A DNA stretch of 64,000 nt from Picochlorum sp. 'celeri'. Lineage: Eukaryota > Chlorophyta > Trebouxiophyceae. The position numbers and the translations under genes were made by a program. Below, piece by piece: positions 29,232-39,890 of this stretch (positions are counted from its first letter, which is position 1; each line of letters starts with the position of its first letter). The notes below the pieces were generated by a model that saw only the letters and a list, made by a program, of their open reading frames with translations, was not told the DNA's origin and did not search any database. The stretch is taken from contig JAACMV010000022.1 in assembly GCA_010909725.1 (NCBI GenBank), positions 186,001 to 250,000 of the forward strand, read 5' to 3'.

Positions 29232-32088
29232 ATGGTTTTGGTAGAAACGCACATTCCCAGAAGTGCGCGCATACTTCTAGTCTGCCTGCTTGTGTCGGTA
29301 GCTTGTATGCCGCGTGCTGTTGGACAAGAATGCGAATATGAGTCATTCCTAGACGCCATTCCGGGAGATATATTTGGAGACACATCTATATTTAAAACAG
29401 CGATAAAAATATCGGGGTATCAGGTGCGTTTACCGCAATTTCGAGGAACGCGCTTTGAAGATACACTGTGCACGCGTTCCTTGCAGCGCCAGGTTTGGGC
29501 TCTGACATTTTGTAGGCATGTTCTTGAGGATATTCCATACATTCTGGCCGAAAGAATGGATCTTTTTTATGCCTCAAGATTATTTAATGCTTTTCTCGGG
29601 GTAGAAAGGCAGATTGACATCATGTTGCCTGTAACTAACCTTTCCTTTCTCTTCTTGGGCGCAGGACAAATTGCCCAGCCCAAAGTCAGATGTTTCAATC
29701 ACGCTACTTGTTCCTACAAACGGAGCATGGCTGAGAATGCTTTGGGATAATGGACTCTTTATACCAATCATTAGCAAGGTTGGGGACGCTTTGCCTGCCA
29801 CAGTGTTGTACAACACAATGCTCGGGACTGTTTCCCCAGATCAGATACAGCAGTTTTCAAAAGAAAACCCGGGCTCATCTCCGTCCATCTATGGACTCTT
29901 ATCTGGCAAGCCGGGATATAATATTCAGTATTGGTCGGCGGAGAAGGATGATAAGACAGCATACTACTTTTCTCCAGAAGGAACACTCAATGATGGTGTT
30001 GCTGAGACGTTTAGACCTGTGCAAGTCTGCAATAGCTGGATTTACTTCACAAACAAAGTACTGATTCCAACGCAAAATGGAAAGTTAGGTGATGTAGAGA
30101 AAGTGTCGATTCCCGAGAATTTACCATGGGAACAAGGCTCCTCGAGCCCTGAGGAAGACCCAGCTCCAGCTGCTGCTGCACCTGCTGCGGAGGAATCGGA
30201 AATTCCTGCAATCTTACCTCCTCGCGCCGCAGCACCTCTTCCTGATGAAATTACGATACCTATTATTCTTCCTGCAGCTGCACCTGCTCAAAATAAGGAT
30301 GTTTGCCTGGTACCAGACCCTGACTTGATTGCAGGACCTCCTCAGGCAGTTGCACCAGCTGCTGAAATAGTTACAGGGGAAGCACCTCTTGCGGGGGCAC
30401 CAGCTGCAGAGATACCTTCAGTAGAAGTACCTATTGAACAGCCCGCGGATTGCAATACCACATTTGCTGACGAGGCACGTAAAGCTGGCTTAGGAATCCT
30501 GGCCACTGCTCTTTCCCAAGAATCTATAAAAAGTCAGCTGCCAGATCCGTCGGAGTCAAACACATTGTTTGCCCCCGTCGACAATGCATTTTTCACCATG
30601 CTTACTGATCTGGGCATTTCCATAACGGATGCCCTTGCATTGGGAGATAAATTGGCTGGAGTCATTCTCTACCATGTACATCCAGATGAGGCACTTTCAC
30701 TGGACCAAGTTCGAGAGCGACAGACACTGACTACTGAACTTGGCTTAAGATTGAATGAACCAGATAAGTATGTGATTGGAGTGCAGAGTGATCAGGATTC
30801 GACGAAGCTTACCAGTCTGAGACCTGGTGACATTGCCACAATTACACAGGAACTGCAGGTCTGTAGCACCTCCATTCTAGTTATTGACAAAGTCCTTTTA
30901 CCGGCAGAGAATGTGAACAGTCTTCCAGATCCAGGGCAGACGCCTGTTGTCACGAATAGACAACTTGAAGTCCCCCAACAACCAGAACTCATATCTGTAG
31001 ACTCACCAAGAGCAATACTGGATGGAGGGATAGCATTTGCCACAGGTCCTCTTCAAGGTTGTTCAATTACACTGGAGGCAGAAGGTACTACGTTAACAAC
31101 AACAACAGATGCCGATGGTAGATTTACTTTTGAGGGAATTCCCGAATGCGCTATAGAGACTGGGATCATTGTCCTTCCCAAAGCTGAGGGTCAGCAGGAA
31201 TCATGTATAGACTCTGCCACGCGGCTTCCTCCACCATATGCTCTCGTTGCAGACTTGTACAATCTGATGAATAATCTGACATCGACGCCGAGTGTAGCTA
31301 ATCCTTTGAACCTGAGCCCTCTGAGTACACTGTTGAGCTCTGCAACATTAGGTTCGAGTTCCACAAATGGGGTGTCCCACGTAACCGATGAGATTGCAGG
31401 CTTACTAGGACTGAAGTCGCAAGAAGAGGCTGTCATGTCGCCAGGGCGCTCGTCTAACATGAATTTGCTCTCAGCAAACTCACAGTCTCTGGTGACAAGC
31501 TTGTTGGGAGGAACAACATTGAAGGCTTTCTTGGCAAAGATTGTCAACCTTGAGGAAGGGGTTCTAGCTATTGACAACGTGATTGCTAGTAAATTACAAG
31601 ATAAGATTAATTTATCTGACCCATCTCAAGTGCAGAGTATTATACAAGAGGCCATTGAGCTTGTCAGCAATGGACCAGCCTTGTCCAGCAGGAAATTGAG
31701 ACAAGACACCATTCCCCCAGAGTATTTGTCGGCAATCTCTCAATCAATTGCGGAGGTCAATCGCATATCAAAGTCTGTTATATACGATAATTCGATACCG
31801 GTGGACAGGAGGGACGAGGTTCTCTCAAACTGTACAGCAGTTTCTCAGACTAGTATTGCTCCAGCCATTGAACAATTGGGGGCTGGAGAACTCTCTCTTA
31901 GCGACTTTCAATCCAACTACAACCCGTCATCAATCGCTTCAATGATTGGATATATCAATGTGCCATCTCCTTCACCAGAACTTACAGATCCAACAACTGA
32001 ACCAGCGACAGTGGTTGCCCAGCAGAGTGACGCTATTCCAATGATTCCAATCCTCACGTTTATTTTCATGCAGTATTATATCATTTAA
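29232..32088 (+). CDS. Secreted fasciclin (FAS1) protein, probably membrane-anchored
   Basis: Two exons (29232-29423, 29665-32088) encode 871 residues. A signal peptide (ARILLVCLLVSVACMPRAVG) opens the protein. Two FAS1 domains follow, near residues 35-205 (VSITLLVPTNGAWLRML ... NSWIYFTNKVLIP) and 320-470 (ESNTLFAPVDNAFFTML ... STSILVIDKVLLPAEN). Between them is an Ala/Pro-rich linker. Near 520 there is a carboxypeptidase-regulatory-like strand set (TTTTDADGRFTFEGIPE). The C-terminus ends in a short hydrophobic stretch (AIPMIPILTFIFMQYYII), compatible with a GPI signal. FAS1 proteins act in cell adhesion and wall structure. The 241-nt intron is long for this window and contains 9-bp inverted arms (29444-29481). 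The stop is 8 bp from the convergent gene. Confidence 0.85.
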
Positions 32089-32096
32089 ATAACCAT

Positions 32097-33371
32097 TCAG
32101 TCTTCTTCATCAGAGTCTTGAAACATTTTCCTATGCTGCTGTATTGTAGACACAGTCTGTTCCCTGAGCAGTCTATCATGTTCTACTGTTCTTTTCCGTA
32201 GTAACTTTGTCTTTTCCTCATAATCCTGCTTTCTCTTTTTCAGCATCATCTGAGCTTTCCGCCGTCTTTCGGCGAGCTTTGCATCGTCTATCGACACCCC
32301 CTCATCATCTTGAGCAAAGGGATCCTCTTCTTCTTCTTCTTCTGCATTTGTTTCCTCTGCCTCATCGCATGTAATCTTGTTCCCGTAATCATCTTGAGAT
32401 GTAGTCTTCTCATCCTCAGAGTCCTTCTTTCCCGCGATATGATCCTCTAAATCCTCTATAAAGCGATGAAAACTTTTTTCTGGAGTTGCTTGGAAGAGAC
32501 CACCATCGCCATGCATACTTTTTACTCGGATCAAGAATGCCTCAGCATCCTTCCTCAAAGACATGTTGTTCATCATGCAACGAATGGCCCTCATCGAAAG
32601 TTTTTCTTTGACTGGAATATAGTCCTCATCATCTTCCTCGTGATATTCGAGGAGCATGGCAATCGATTCCGGCTTGCTCTCTTCTTTCACAGATGATGAT
32701 GAAACAGCAGCATCCTTCCAACGATCAACCATGTCTCTGAATATGATATGATGACCGTGCCCATTGTCCACAAATTCAAACCTACGAAAGACACTATCGT
32801 GCTCCAGCGATGCCCCGTCACGCTCCAATCCTGCAGTATACTTGGCCACCAGGCTCATTACAGCAAGTTGCCTCAGGCTCATTGGTCCAGAAGATGGAGG
32901 AGGGATTGAACCCTTGAGACTCTGTTCCACGATTGCACGAGCATATGGTGGTGGTGGTGGAATCAGAGAACCGTGATCAATCTTGGTTGATGGAGCATCA
33001 TACGAGAATGCTACTGCACCATACTCCCCAGCGCCACAGACCCCCTGACTCTTGGGCGAGGACAAGGTTCCACCATCATACAAGTCTCCGTAGCGAATCT
33101 CATCCAAATCATCGAAATCTCCCTCATCATGCCCTCGATCTGCCTTCAGAATCATACGAAGCTCCAACGGATCAAGGAGTAATCGACAATCAAACCTATC
33201 CACAGTCACACCCCCCATGTCGACAAGCTGATCATTCTCATCAAACCCATCTGGACATGGCTCAGTTTCCACAGCAATACCTCGTATATGAAACTGATCC
33301 TCATCCTGAGGTCTTGTAGCGATGTCGGAGAGACCAGCAAACATTGGCATGTCCGCTGACATGTCAATCAT
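32097..33371 (-). CDS. SWAP/SFSWAP-like splicing regulator
   Basis: A single exon of 424 residues. Near residue 60 VDRFDCRLLLD and near 120 YGAVAFSYDAPSTK match the N-terminal domain of the suppressor-of-white-apricot family, whose members regulate alternative splicing. A possible SURP module lies near 165-220 (LVAKYTAGLERDGASLEHDS, FRRFEFVDNGHGHHIIF). The C-terminal half is acidic, then Lys/Arg-rich coiled coil (AERRRKAQMMLKKRKQDYEE) ending DSDEED. There is no long RS domain, unlike animal members. Location should be nuclear. The assignment rests on short motifs. Confidence 0.6.
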   Translation of the reverse strand: MIDMSADMPMFAGLSDIATRPQDEDQFHIRGIAVETEPCPDGFDENDQLVDMGGVTVDRFDCRLLLDPLELRMILKADRGHDEGDFDDLDEIRYGDLYDGGTLSSPKSQGVCGAGEYGAVAFSYDAPSTKIDHGSLIPPPPPYARAIVEQSLKGSIPPPSSGPMSLRQLAVMSLVAKYTAGLERDGASLEHDSVFRRFEFVDNGHGHHIIFRDMVDRWKDAAVSSSSVKEESKPESIAMLLEYHEEDDEDYIPVKEKLSMRAIRCMMNNMSLRKDAEAFLIRVKSMHGDGGLFQATPEKSFHRFIEDLEDHIAGKKDSEDEKTTSQDDYGNKITCDEAEETNAEEEEEEDPFAQDDEGVSIDDAKLAERRRKAQMMLKKRKQDYEEKTKLLRKRTVEHDRLLREQTVSTIQQHRKMFQDSDEED

Positions 33372-33466
33372 GGCATTTCATAGCTACCGTTGCATTTGAA
33401 ATCATTTCTGGTGTTAAACACGTATCGAAACCATATAAATTAATGATAATATGAATTTGAAATTTA

Positions 33467-35542
33467 TTAAGGAGCAATACAGTCCAAGCTATTTCGAAGA
33501 GTACTCTCCGTACTCTCATGTTGGTTCTGAATCTTTTCCAAAAGATTGCCAGAGGCAGATGGGTCGATACAGTCAGGAGAGTGCCAATGCGACGTCTCAT
33601 CGTCACATTTCACAGGATTTGAATTTTTCAGAGGCGTCACAGAGGCAGGGATGCTGTGCCCGACGCCATCCTGCCTGTCTAACACAACGATTTTGTGGAG
33701 GCATTCATCCAATGTCAATTCTATTCCACAATTGCACTGCACTGCACTCATTTTCCTCCAGGTGCTGACTTCTCCCATTTTGAATATGGCAATAATATCT
33801 TCAGGAGTTGGCGTGGAGACGACACTCTTCATATGCAGAAGAGGGTCTGAAGGGACAATGGTGACGTCACCTTCCCATGGTTCGCTCAGGTGCTGAAGCC
33901 ACGAACGAGGTATCCACGTCGGCAGCAACTCTTTGATCTGGCGACACGTATGCTGGAATTCGGATTCCAACATTCGACCAACTTTGGCCCCAAGGTATTG
34001 CTTGATGGAGAGGAATGGCGCCACAGATGGTGTAATCTGTGATACAATGAAATGATTCACGCTAAACATCTCGCTCAACCTCGCTATCGGGCTATCCATT
34101 TTATATTTCGCACACCGAGGATAAAACGTTTTTCCAATCGGCGAGGCTGAAACGGCATCATCGCGAGATCCTCCTGCTGACGCTGCATACATCATTCCAT
34201 CACTCCTGCTCAGTGATGACACCACTGCAGACCACACCAGAATGTCAGGAGATGTTAAATAATTTAACACTCTCGGTGCTGTACCAGGTGTTTCCACGAA
34301 AATATTCAATATTCTTCCCGTGTGCGTGTATGCTTCAAGAAATGTCAGGTCTCCCAGCATCCTCCGCAGACGAGTCGTGCACACCCCTTTACCATCCACA
34401 GCACACATTGCAAAAAACGCTAGATCCATCGATTCCGTATTCTGAAACAAAATTTGCAGCTCGGCATCGCTCCTTGTAGCAATAAAAGCACCAACCAAAG
34501 ACCCAGCACTCGATCCAGCAAGTATCCTTGGCACCATGTGATGATCCACCAACGCTTTCAACACCCCCAAATGAAACACCCCCATCACACCTCCTCCAGA
34601 CAGCACCAGAGCCGTTCGACCGAATGAATGCCGCGTCTCCCTCAGAAATGTCAGTTTCTCTCGAATGCTAATGTCATCACTCAGCGTAATTTGCTCCAAG
34701 TGCAATCGAACCTCATCAATATACTCACGAATCAAACCAGGAACAATAGGAAAATGTTGATTCAACCTTGTATCAGCAATATTGCCCAAATTCCGTACTA
34801 AATCACACCTCACAGCGTACATTTGCTCCTTCACAGACTCATACCTCTCCTCCGCACATGAACACGCCCGATGCTTCTCAGATGCATACCGCACCCTCCG
34901 CAAATGATCAATCGTCCCCTCAAGCAAGTCCCTATCATACAAAGATTGCTCCAATCGCTTCCTCTCGCGATCAGTCACACCTTCCAACGCCTCCAATTTA
35001 GACACATGAAGACACCATTCATAATAGCTGCAACACCCCTTTTCAATCTTCCACCGCTCTTGTTTCTTCTTTCGAACAGTCTCATCATACATATCTCTAT
35101 ATGCCTTGTACCCAATCGTATACAAACCCTTGGCAACAAGAGCAGCCACAAGAAGATGCCATCTCCTGACCAACACAGCCATCATGGACCCTCCATTCCC
35201 CCACAGACTCGGCAGCCGCACTGTCAAACACGTCCCACCCATATACCCTATAAGATTCATAGCTCTCCTCTGAAGCTCCCGTGCCGCATGAACCGTCCAT
35301 GCGTGCCACCATAAGATGTTTGTCACGAGGAATTTCAATGGAGACAAGACACCCCAACAACACATGAATAGACTCTGTAGGACATACTTTGACATTAGTA
35401 TATGAATTAAAGATTTTTCATCGGCTGACGTGATGGAATGGAGGGCATGTTGCTTGGAGACCCTTGGGCTGGTACCAATCTCACTTCCGAGACGTCGAGA
35501 AGCCCCTCCATGGTCCCATTCAACCAGCTTCTTCTTCTTCAT
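33467..35542 (-). CDS. SDP1-like patatin triacylglycerol lipase, catalytic Asp not conserved
   Basis: SDP1 (and yeast Tgl3/4/5) start the breakdown of triacylglycerol on lipid droplets. A single exon of 691 residues. Residues ~40-150 contain hydrophobic segments; a coiled region follows (YYEWCLHVSKLEALEG, LEQSLYDRDLLEGTIDHL). The patatin domain begins at RTALVLSGGGVMGVFHLGVL (oxyanion loop, near 315), then ILAGSSAGSLVGAFIATRSD (nucleophile Ser, near 343). The C-terminal block LSEMFSVNHFIVSQITP is highly conserved. Just before it the family has Asp-Gly (as in DGSLE.DLP); here the aligned residues are Cys-Ala (CAKYKMDSP, near 475). So the second dyad residue appears lost. The enzyme may be inactive or use another Asp. 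Confidence 0.82.
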   Translation of the reverse strand: MKKKKLVEWDHGGASRRLGSEIGTSPRVSKQHALHSITSADEKSLIHILMSKYVLQSLFMCCWGVLSPLKFLVTNILWWHAWTVHAARELQRRAMNLIGYMGGTCLTVRLPSLWGNGGSMMAVLVRRWHLLVAALVAKGLYTIGYKAYRDMYDETVRKKKQERWKIEKGCCSYYEWCLHVSKLEALEGVTDRERKRLEQSLYDRDLLEGTIDHLRRVRYASEKHRACSCAEERYESVKEQMYAVRCDLVRNLGNIADTRLNQHFPIVPGLIREYIDEVRLHLEQITLSDDISIREKLTFLRETRHSFGRTALVLSGGGVMGVFHLGVLKALVDHHMVPRILAGSSAGSLVGAFIATRSDAELQILFQNTESMDLAFFAMCAVDGKGVCTTRLRRMLGDLTFLEAYTHTGRILNIFVETPGTAPRVLNYLTSPDILVWSAVVSSLSRSDGMMYAASAGGSRDDAVSASPIGKTFYPRCAKYKMDSPIARLSEMFSVNHFIVSQITPSVAPFLSIKQYLGAKVGRMLESEFQHTCRQIKELLPTWIPRSWLQHLSEPWEGDVTIVPSDPLLHMKSVVSTPTPEDIIAIFKMGEVSTWRKMSAVQCNCGIELTLDECLHKIVVLDRQDGVGHSIPASVTPLKNSNPVKCDDETSHWHSPDCIDPSASGNLLEKIQNQHESTESTLRNSLDCIAP

Positions 35543-35666
35543 ATTACTTCATATGAAATGTAATCAAATTGTTCAACCCACAGCCTCCACAACGCCGTGT
35601 CATGCAGGGTCCCCCGCCATGAGATGGACATGCTATTCGGGATTCTTGACCAAATGATTGAGTCTC

Positions 35667-35690
35667 CTATCAAACATGTATTTGATAGGA
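35667..35690. repeat. Perfect inverted repeat in the SDP1-like/bL31 divergent promoter
   Basis: Nine-base arms CCTATCAAA and TTTGATAGG flank a six-base loop, about 145 bp before the bL31 ATG in a 292-bp spacer between divergent starts. A related hairpin with an ATCAAA/TTTGAT core lies at 40193-40217. Confidence 0.7.
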
Positions 35691-35834
35691 ACAATATGAA
35701 TACATCGAGCGGGTCGCTGCAGGGCTCTCGAATACAGCCACAGTCGACAACATGTTGGCTTTCATTCCCCTCACCCGGACATTTTATATATTCTGTGCAA
35801 GTCACCTAGTTCAATACACGAGGTCTAGAGTACA

Positions 35835-36497
35835 ATGCAGTTGTGCAGAGCCCCACAGAGTCGAGGAGCCTTGTCTTCTCGCAACTCATCCTTCGCTTCA
35901 CAGGGATCCTTTTCCAAGGTAGGATTATTAAATGTATTTTCTCACAGAATTCTGTGTGTGTGCGGGAGGGACAATGTGGGTCATGGGGTCCCTCCATGTG
36001 GTCATGGTGGGAGGACGGCGGACTGTTGTCACCACGATGGTCATCCTTGTCCCCATATCTGTCACTAGAGTGGATATGGGTCAAGGATAAAGTGAACTGA
36101 TGGTGTCATCGGGGGGAATGTGGTACATTTGTTGTGTGTGGTAGGCTGTGTGCGTGCGGTGCGTCTAGACCAACGGAGTGACGCTGGGATTGTTTGTGTG
36201 ATGTAGGTGGCAAAGAATGTTGCTGTTGTGACTATGAGGAAGAAGGGGATTCATCCAGAGTGGTATGAGGAGTCCAAGGTTGTGTGCAATGGAGAGGAGG
36301 TGTTGGTGACCAGTGGCACCCAGCCAGATTACAATGTAGATATTTGGTCCGGGAATCATCCATACTTCCAGGGAATTACAACGTCTGTAGTGACTGATGA
36401 GGGTCGTGTGAACAAGTTTAAGCGCAGGTTTGAAGGGTTGGATAGCTTGAGTGCTGTGGAGACGACATCATCCGTCATGGAGAAGAATAAGAAATAG
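35835..36497 (+). CDS. Plastid ribosomal protein bL31
   Basis: Two exons (35835-35918, 36207-36497) encode 124 residues. Exon 1 encodes a Ser/Arg/Gln-rich targeting peptide. Exon 2 holds the L31 core: MRKKGIHPEWYEESKVVCNG, VLVTSGTQPDYNVDIWSGNH, PYFQG and GRVNKFKRRFEGL. The HPEW(Y) start, SGxHPY and KFKRR motifs identify bL31, which sits at the bridge between ribosomal subunits. The zinc Cys pattern of one bacterial form is absent (DIWSGNH in place of DICSxCH), as in many plastid copies. The 288-nt intron is the longest spliced here and strongly structured. The C-terminal ~20 residues are an extension. Confidence 0.88.
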
Positions 36498-36560
36498 ATT
36501 CCTTTTTTATTTTAATTTGTAGTATCATCCTCATGTTACATGCCGTTTGAATGTACACGT

Positions 36561-39500
36561 TTATTGGTCTACTTTGGCTCCTCGGCGTCGTCGTTCTCCT
36601 TTTTGGAATGCGGCCTTGAGCTTGGAGGGGGATTCGTGGGAGGCAGCTTTGGCGCTTCGAGAGCGTTTGCGAGTCACCTTTTTGGCTGGTTCGTCTGCCA
36701 TGTCTTCCTCTGCATCATGCATACCATCTTCAATATTTGGCGCAGCATTTTCTTCTTGGTCGGCGTCCTCGGCGTCCGCAGGCATGTCTGTAGGATGTGC
36801 ATCATCATCATCATCATCCTGCTGGACAGTGTCATCATGGGGCAAGGGAGCCACCATGGCGTCATCAGGTTCCTGATTATTATTCATCTCACTGCCTGAT
36901 CTGAATCTTCTGGATAATGTCTCGATCGATGGGGCACAGAGTGAGTCAATGATTGCCTTGGATGGGGCAGATCGTTCATTTCTTGCAGGGACATTGTCCC
37001 TCTCTGCATCCACAGCATACTCATGTTTGATGGTATCAGACACTTTGCATGACATCTGGCCGAGATGATCTTTATGATCTTCCGCAAAGGATGAGAGGTC
37101 CTTTTCGCACGCCTGTGTTGATTGCAATATTTGGTCAACCATGTGCGTGTGCGCTGCATGATGCGATTTCCCAGCATCCTCCAATTCCTCAGCAACAGTC
37201 TTGACGGTTTCAACCATGGTGTACGCATTGTTCTGATGTGCTTCAAGATCCACTTTCAATGCGTCAACGTCCTTCTTTGCCTTTGATGCAATAGCTTTCG
37301 AGTGCTTCTTCAATTGCTCTGTGGCTGCACCTTGGTGTGCATGCATTGTTTCATGCATCTCCAATGCTGTTGAGACGTGACCATTGTGGCAGGTATACAG
37401 ATTGTCAAACATTGTATCAGTCTCTTGGTGCATCTGCGCTTGTGTCGCGGCCACGGACTCTTCGTGCCGTGCCATGTGGTTGAAGGACTCATGGGCAGCT
37501 TTGCTGACCCCATCCAAATTGGATGCAAGGGCCCTTCCGTCAGTCGCCATGGTCTCCTGAAGGGTTTCTGAAAATTCACCAACTTTTTGATTTGTTTTAG
37601 ATACAAAATCTCCCACAAGATGCTGAATCTGCTCCACCAACGCCTGCCCATTTACTTGATTGGTCTGGATGAAATCAGCAGAAAATGTTTCCGTCATTTT
37701 CTGTTGAGATGCCAGCGATTCCTCCAACTTTTGCTTCATGGAACTCACTTGGGTCAATGCTGTTTCCATACTGAGTCGAATATCACCTGTAAACGCGGTG
37801 ATGGCTTCTTTCAGAGTTTCTGCATGCTGTGCCTGCAGTGCCTGCAGGGCATCCATGGCTGCCTTTTCCTCCTGTGCTTTTGTATTCATGGTTTCGAGGA
37901 CATTATCCAGTTCCTTCTGCACTTTTCTCGCAGATGCATCAGCCATATCGTGATATTTTTCCTGACGTTGCGCCATGGCGTCGATGGACGTGGTGCTAGA
38001 TTCTGCCATGCGACGCAGGGCTTCATGCAACCCAGTCAGCATCTCATCCATTTTCGACTTGGCCTCAACCAACGACTCTCTTGAATCATCCATCATCTTT
38101 TGCTGCATTGAAGACAAATTCTGTAACTCGTTCTGTGCATTGCCAAGCAAATCCATTTGTGCAGCAACAGCTGCTTGCAGTGTTCTGTCCATGGTGGAAA
38201 TCTGTGTCACAGTGTCTTCACACATGTCATTCAGAAGAACAGCATTTTTATCCTCCAGCATATTCTTGACATCCACTCGAGTGAATAACGTTTGAATATC
38301 TGAAAAGGCTGTAGCCAAATCCCCCGTGAGGCCGACAGCATGCTGTGCAAGGGCACCTTGGCATGTTTGCTGCTCATGGATAATATAATCCCGCTCTGCA
38401 ATGTCTTCCTTGGCTGCTGCGAGCTCTGCACGTGTCATATGTAGATTCGATTCCAATTCTTCTTTCATCGCTACGAGCTCTTGCACTTTGGCGTCCCATT
38501 CTTCAATCAATGCAGCCTTTTCCTCTTCATGCTTTTCTTCCACAGCCTCTGCCTCTGCCTCGAGCTTTTCAATCGTTTCTTGCTGTTCCTTCATACGGGC
38601 GCAATCTTCTTCGTACTGCGCATGAGGAATGTAAACCCCATTCTTCTCACGAGTGGCAACGAGCTCAGCCTTGAGCCTGGCAATCTCAACCCCCATTTCC
38701 TTCAAGTGCGTCGTCTTTGAAATCTTCTGGTTCACCTCGGGCTTGTTCTTAATATTCTTTGCCCTATGCGCATAATCCAACGTTGACATTGTCTCTTCTT
38801 GACACTGCACAGTCGGTGCAATCGTGGCAATAATACACGTCTTTGTCTTGCCACCCAATGAATCTCTCAACAACCTGGTCAGCTTTGAATCCCTATAAGG
38901 AACATGCACCTGACCTTCAACAAGAGCCGTTATCACCCTTCCAAGCGTCAACAAGGACTTGTTTATATTACCAGCCTCCTTTGCTCGCTGATCAACAGCC
39001 CCACTCCGGGTGATATTTTCACTCCCCGCCAAATCCACCAGGTACAATTTCCCAACCCGAATCACCTCCTCTCCTTCCGCCAAAACCTCCCGAACAGACA
39101 CCGTCACCACAAAGACGGAATGAGAACGAGAAGACTGTTTATTCAAAAGCGTCTCCGCCGTCCTTCGCCGCGCATTCCCCGTCTCCAACAGAGAAAATAT
39201 ATCTCCAGCCACCTTCACATGAGGCTCCTCCAATCCCTGCAACACCACCCCTGAACGATCCTCCAATATCCTCACCTTTGGCGGTTCGCTCCCAATCGCA
39301 AGTAAATCGGTGATTTCTTCATTATACAACTCCAAAAACGAGCATTTCACCGTAAACTCATTCACCCCAGCAAGCCCCTCCAGATATGAGAAGATTTGAC
39401 CCACAGCCCTGGGAATCACTCCAGAGCCCTCCGTCACCGACGACGACACCATATCTCCCGTCATCGTATGCGTCTTTCCTGTCCCAGTCTGACCATACGC

Positions 39501-39890
39501 AAACACCGTGCAGTTGAATCCCTGCAGCACCTCATCCACCATGGGAGCAACAGCAGTCTCATACAGCATCTCCTGCGTCGTCTCAGGACCATACACCCTA
39601 TCAAAATGATACTTTCTATTGAACTGCTTCCCTCCCACAGACTGTGTCAACTGAACTTCCTTATGCAATGCATCACAGGTAACCACCTCTGGAGTCCTGT
39701 GCTCCAACTCCTCCTCAGACCTCGGCCTACAAGACGCACCAATCTTAGTTATGAATGAATGTTTTAGTACATAGTAATTCATATGAAAAATCACACACCT
39801 GCATCGAACAATCACCTGAACGTTCGTCTCAGATGACAAGGACGAATTGGTCGTTGCTCCCTGGTTGCCATCCTTCTTCCTCGGACCCAT
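36561..39890 (-). CDS. Kinesin-5 (Eg5/BimC-type) motor
   Basis: Kinesin-5 is a bipolar, plus-end-directed motor that slides spindle microtubules apart. Two exons (39890-39799, 39726-36561) encode 1085 residues. The motor occupies about residues 20-370: NVQVIVRCR, AYGQTGTGKTHTMTGDM (P-loop), NKQSSRSHSVFVVTV (switch I), YLVDLAGSENITRSGA (switch II), GKTKTCIIATIAP, LDYAHRAKNIKNKPEVNQ (neck). A long coiled-coil stalk follows, with a tail segment (VPARNERSAPSKAIIDSL) that may be the BimC box, then acidic and basic ends with a possible nuclear localisation signal (KKVTRKRSRSAK). The 72-nt intron is a multiple of three and stop-free; splicing restores VRCRPRSEEE. The upstream TTG start was not used. 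Confidence 0.92.
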   Translation of the reverse strand: MGPRKKDGNQGATTNSSLSSETNVQVIVRCRCVIFHMNYYVLKHSFITKIGASCRPRSEEELEHRTPEVVTCDALHKEVQLTQSVGGKQFNRKYHFDRVYGPETTQEMLYETAVAPMVDEVLQGFNCTVFAYGQTGTGKTHTMTGDMVSSSVTEGSGVIPRAVGQIFSYLEGLAGVNEFTVKCSFLELYNEEITDLLAIGSEPPKVRILEDRSGVVLQGLEEPHVKVAGDIFSLLETGNARRRTAETLLNKQSSRSHSVFVVTVSVREVLAEGEEVIRVGKLYLVDLAGSENITRSGAVDQRAKEAGNINKSLLTLGRVITALVEGQVHVPYRDSKLTRLLRDSLGGKTKTCIIATIAPTVQCQEETMSTLDYAHRAKNIKNKPEVNQKISKTTHLKEMGVEIARLKAELVATREKNGVYIPHAQYEEDCARMKEQQETIEKLEAEAEAVEEKHEEEKAALIEEWDAKVQELVAMKEELESNLHMTRAELAAAKEDIAERDYIIHEQQTCQGALAQHAVGLTGDLATAFSDIQTLFTRVDVKNMLEDKNAVLLNDMCEDTVTQISTMDRTLQAAVAAQMDLLGNAQNELQNLSSMQQKMMDDSRESLVEAKSKMDEMLTGLHEALRRMAESSTTSIDAMAQRQEKYHDMADASARKVQKELDNVLETMNTKAQEEKAAMDALQALQAQHAETLKEAITAFTGDIRLSMETALTQVSSMKQKLEESLASQQKMTETFSADFIQTNQVNGQALVEQIQHLVGDFVSKTNQKVGEFSETLQETMATDGRALASNLDGVSKAAHESFNHMARHEESVAATQAQMHQETDTMFDNLYTCHNGHVSTALEMHETMHAHQGAATEQLKKHSKAIASKAKKDVDALKVDLEAHQNNAYTMVETVKTVAEELEDAGKSHHAAHTHMVDQILQSTQACEKDLSSFAEDHKDHLGQMSCKVSDTIKHEYAVDAERDNVPARNERSAPSKAIIDSLCAPSIETLSRRFRSGSEMNNNQEPDDAMVAPLPHDDTVQQDDDDDDAHPTDMPADAEDADQEENAAPNIEDGMHDAEEDMADEPAKKVTRKRSRSAKAASHESPSKLKAAFQKGERRRRGAKVDQ

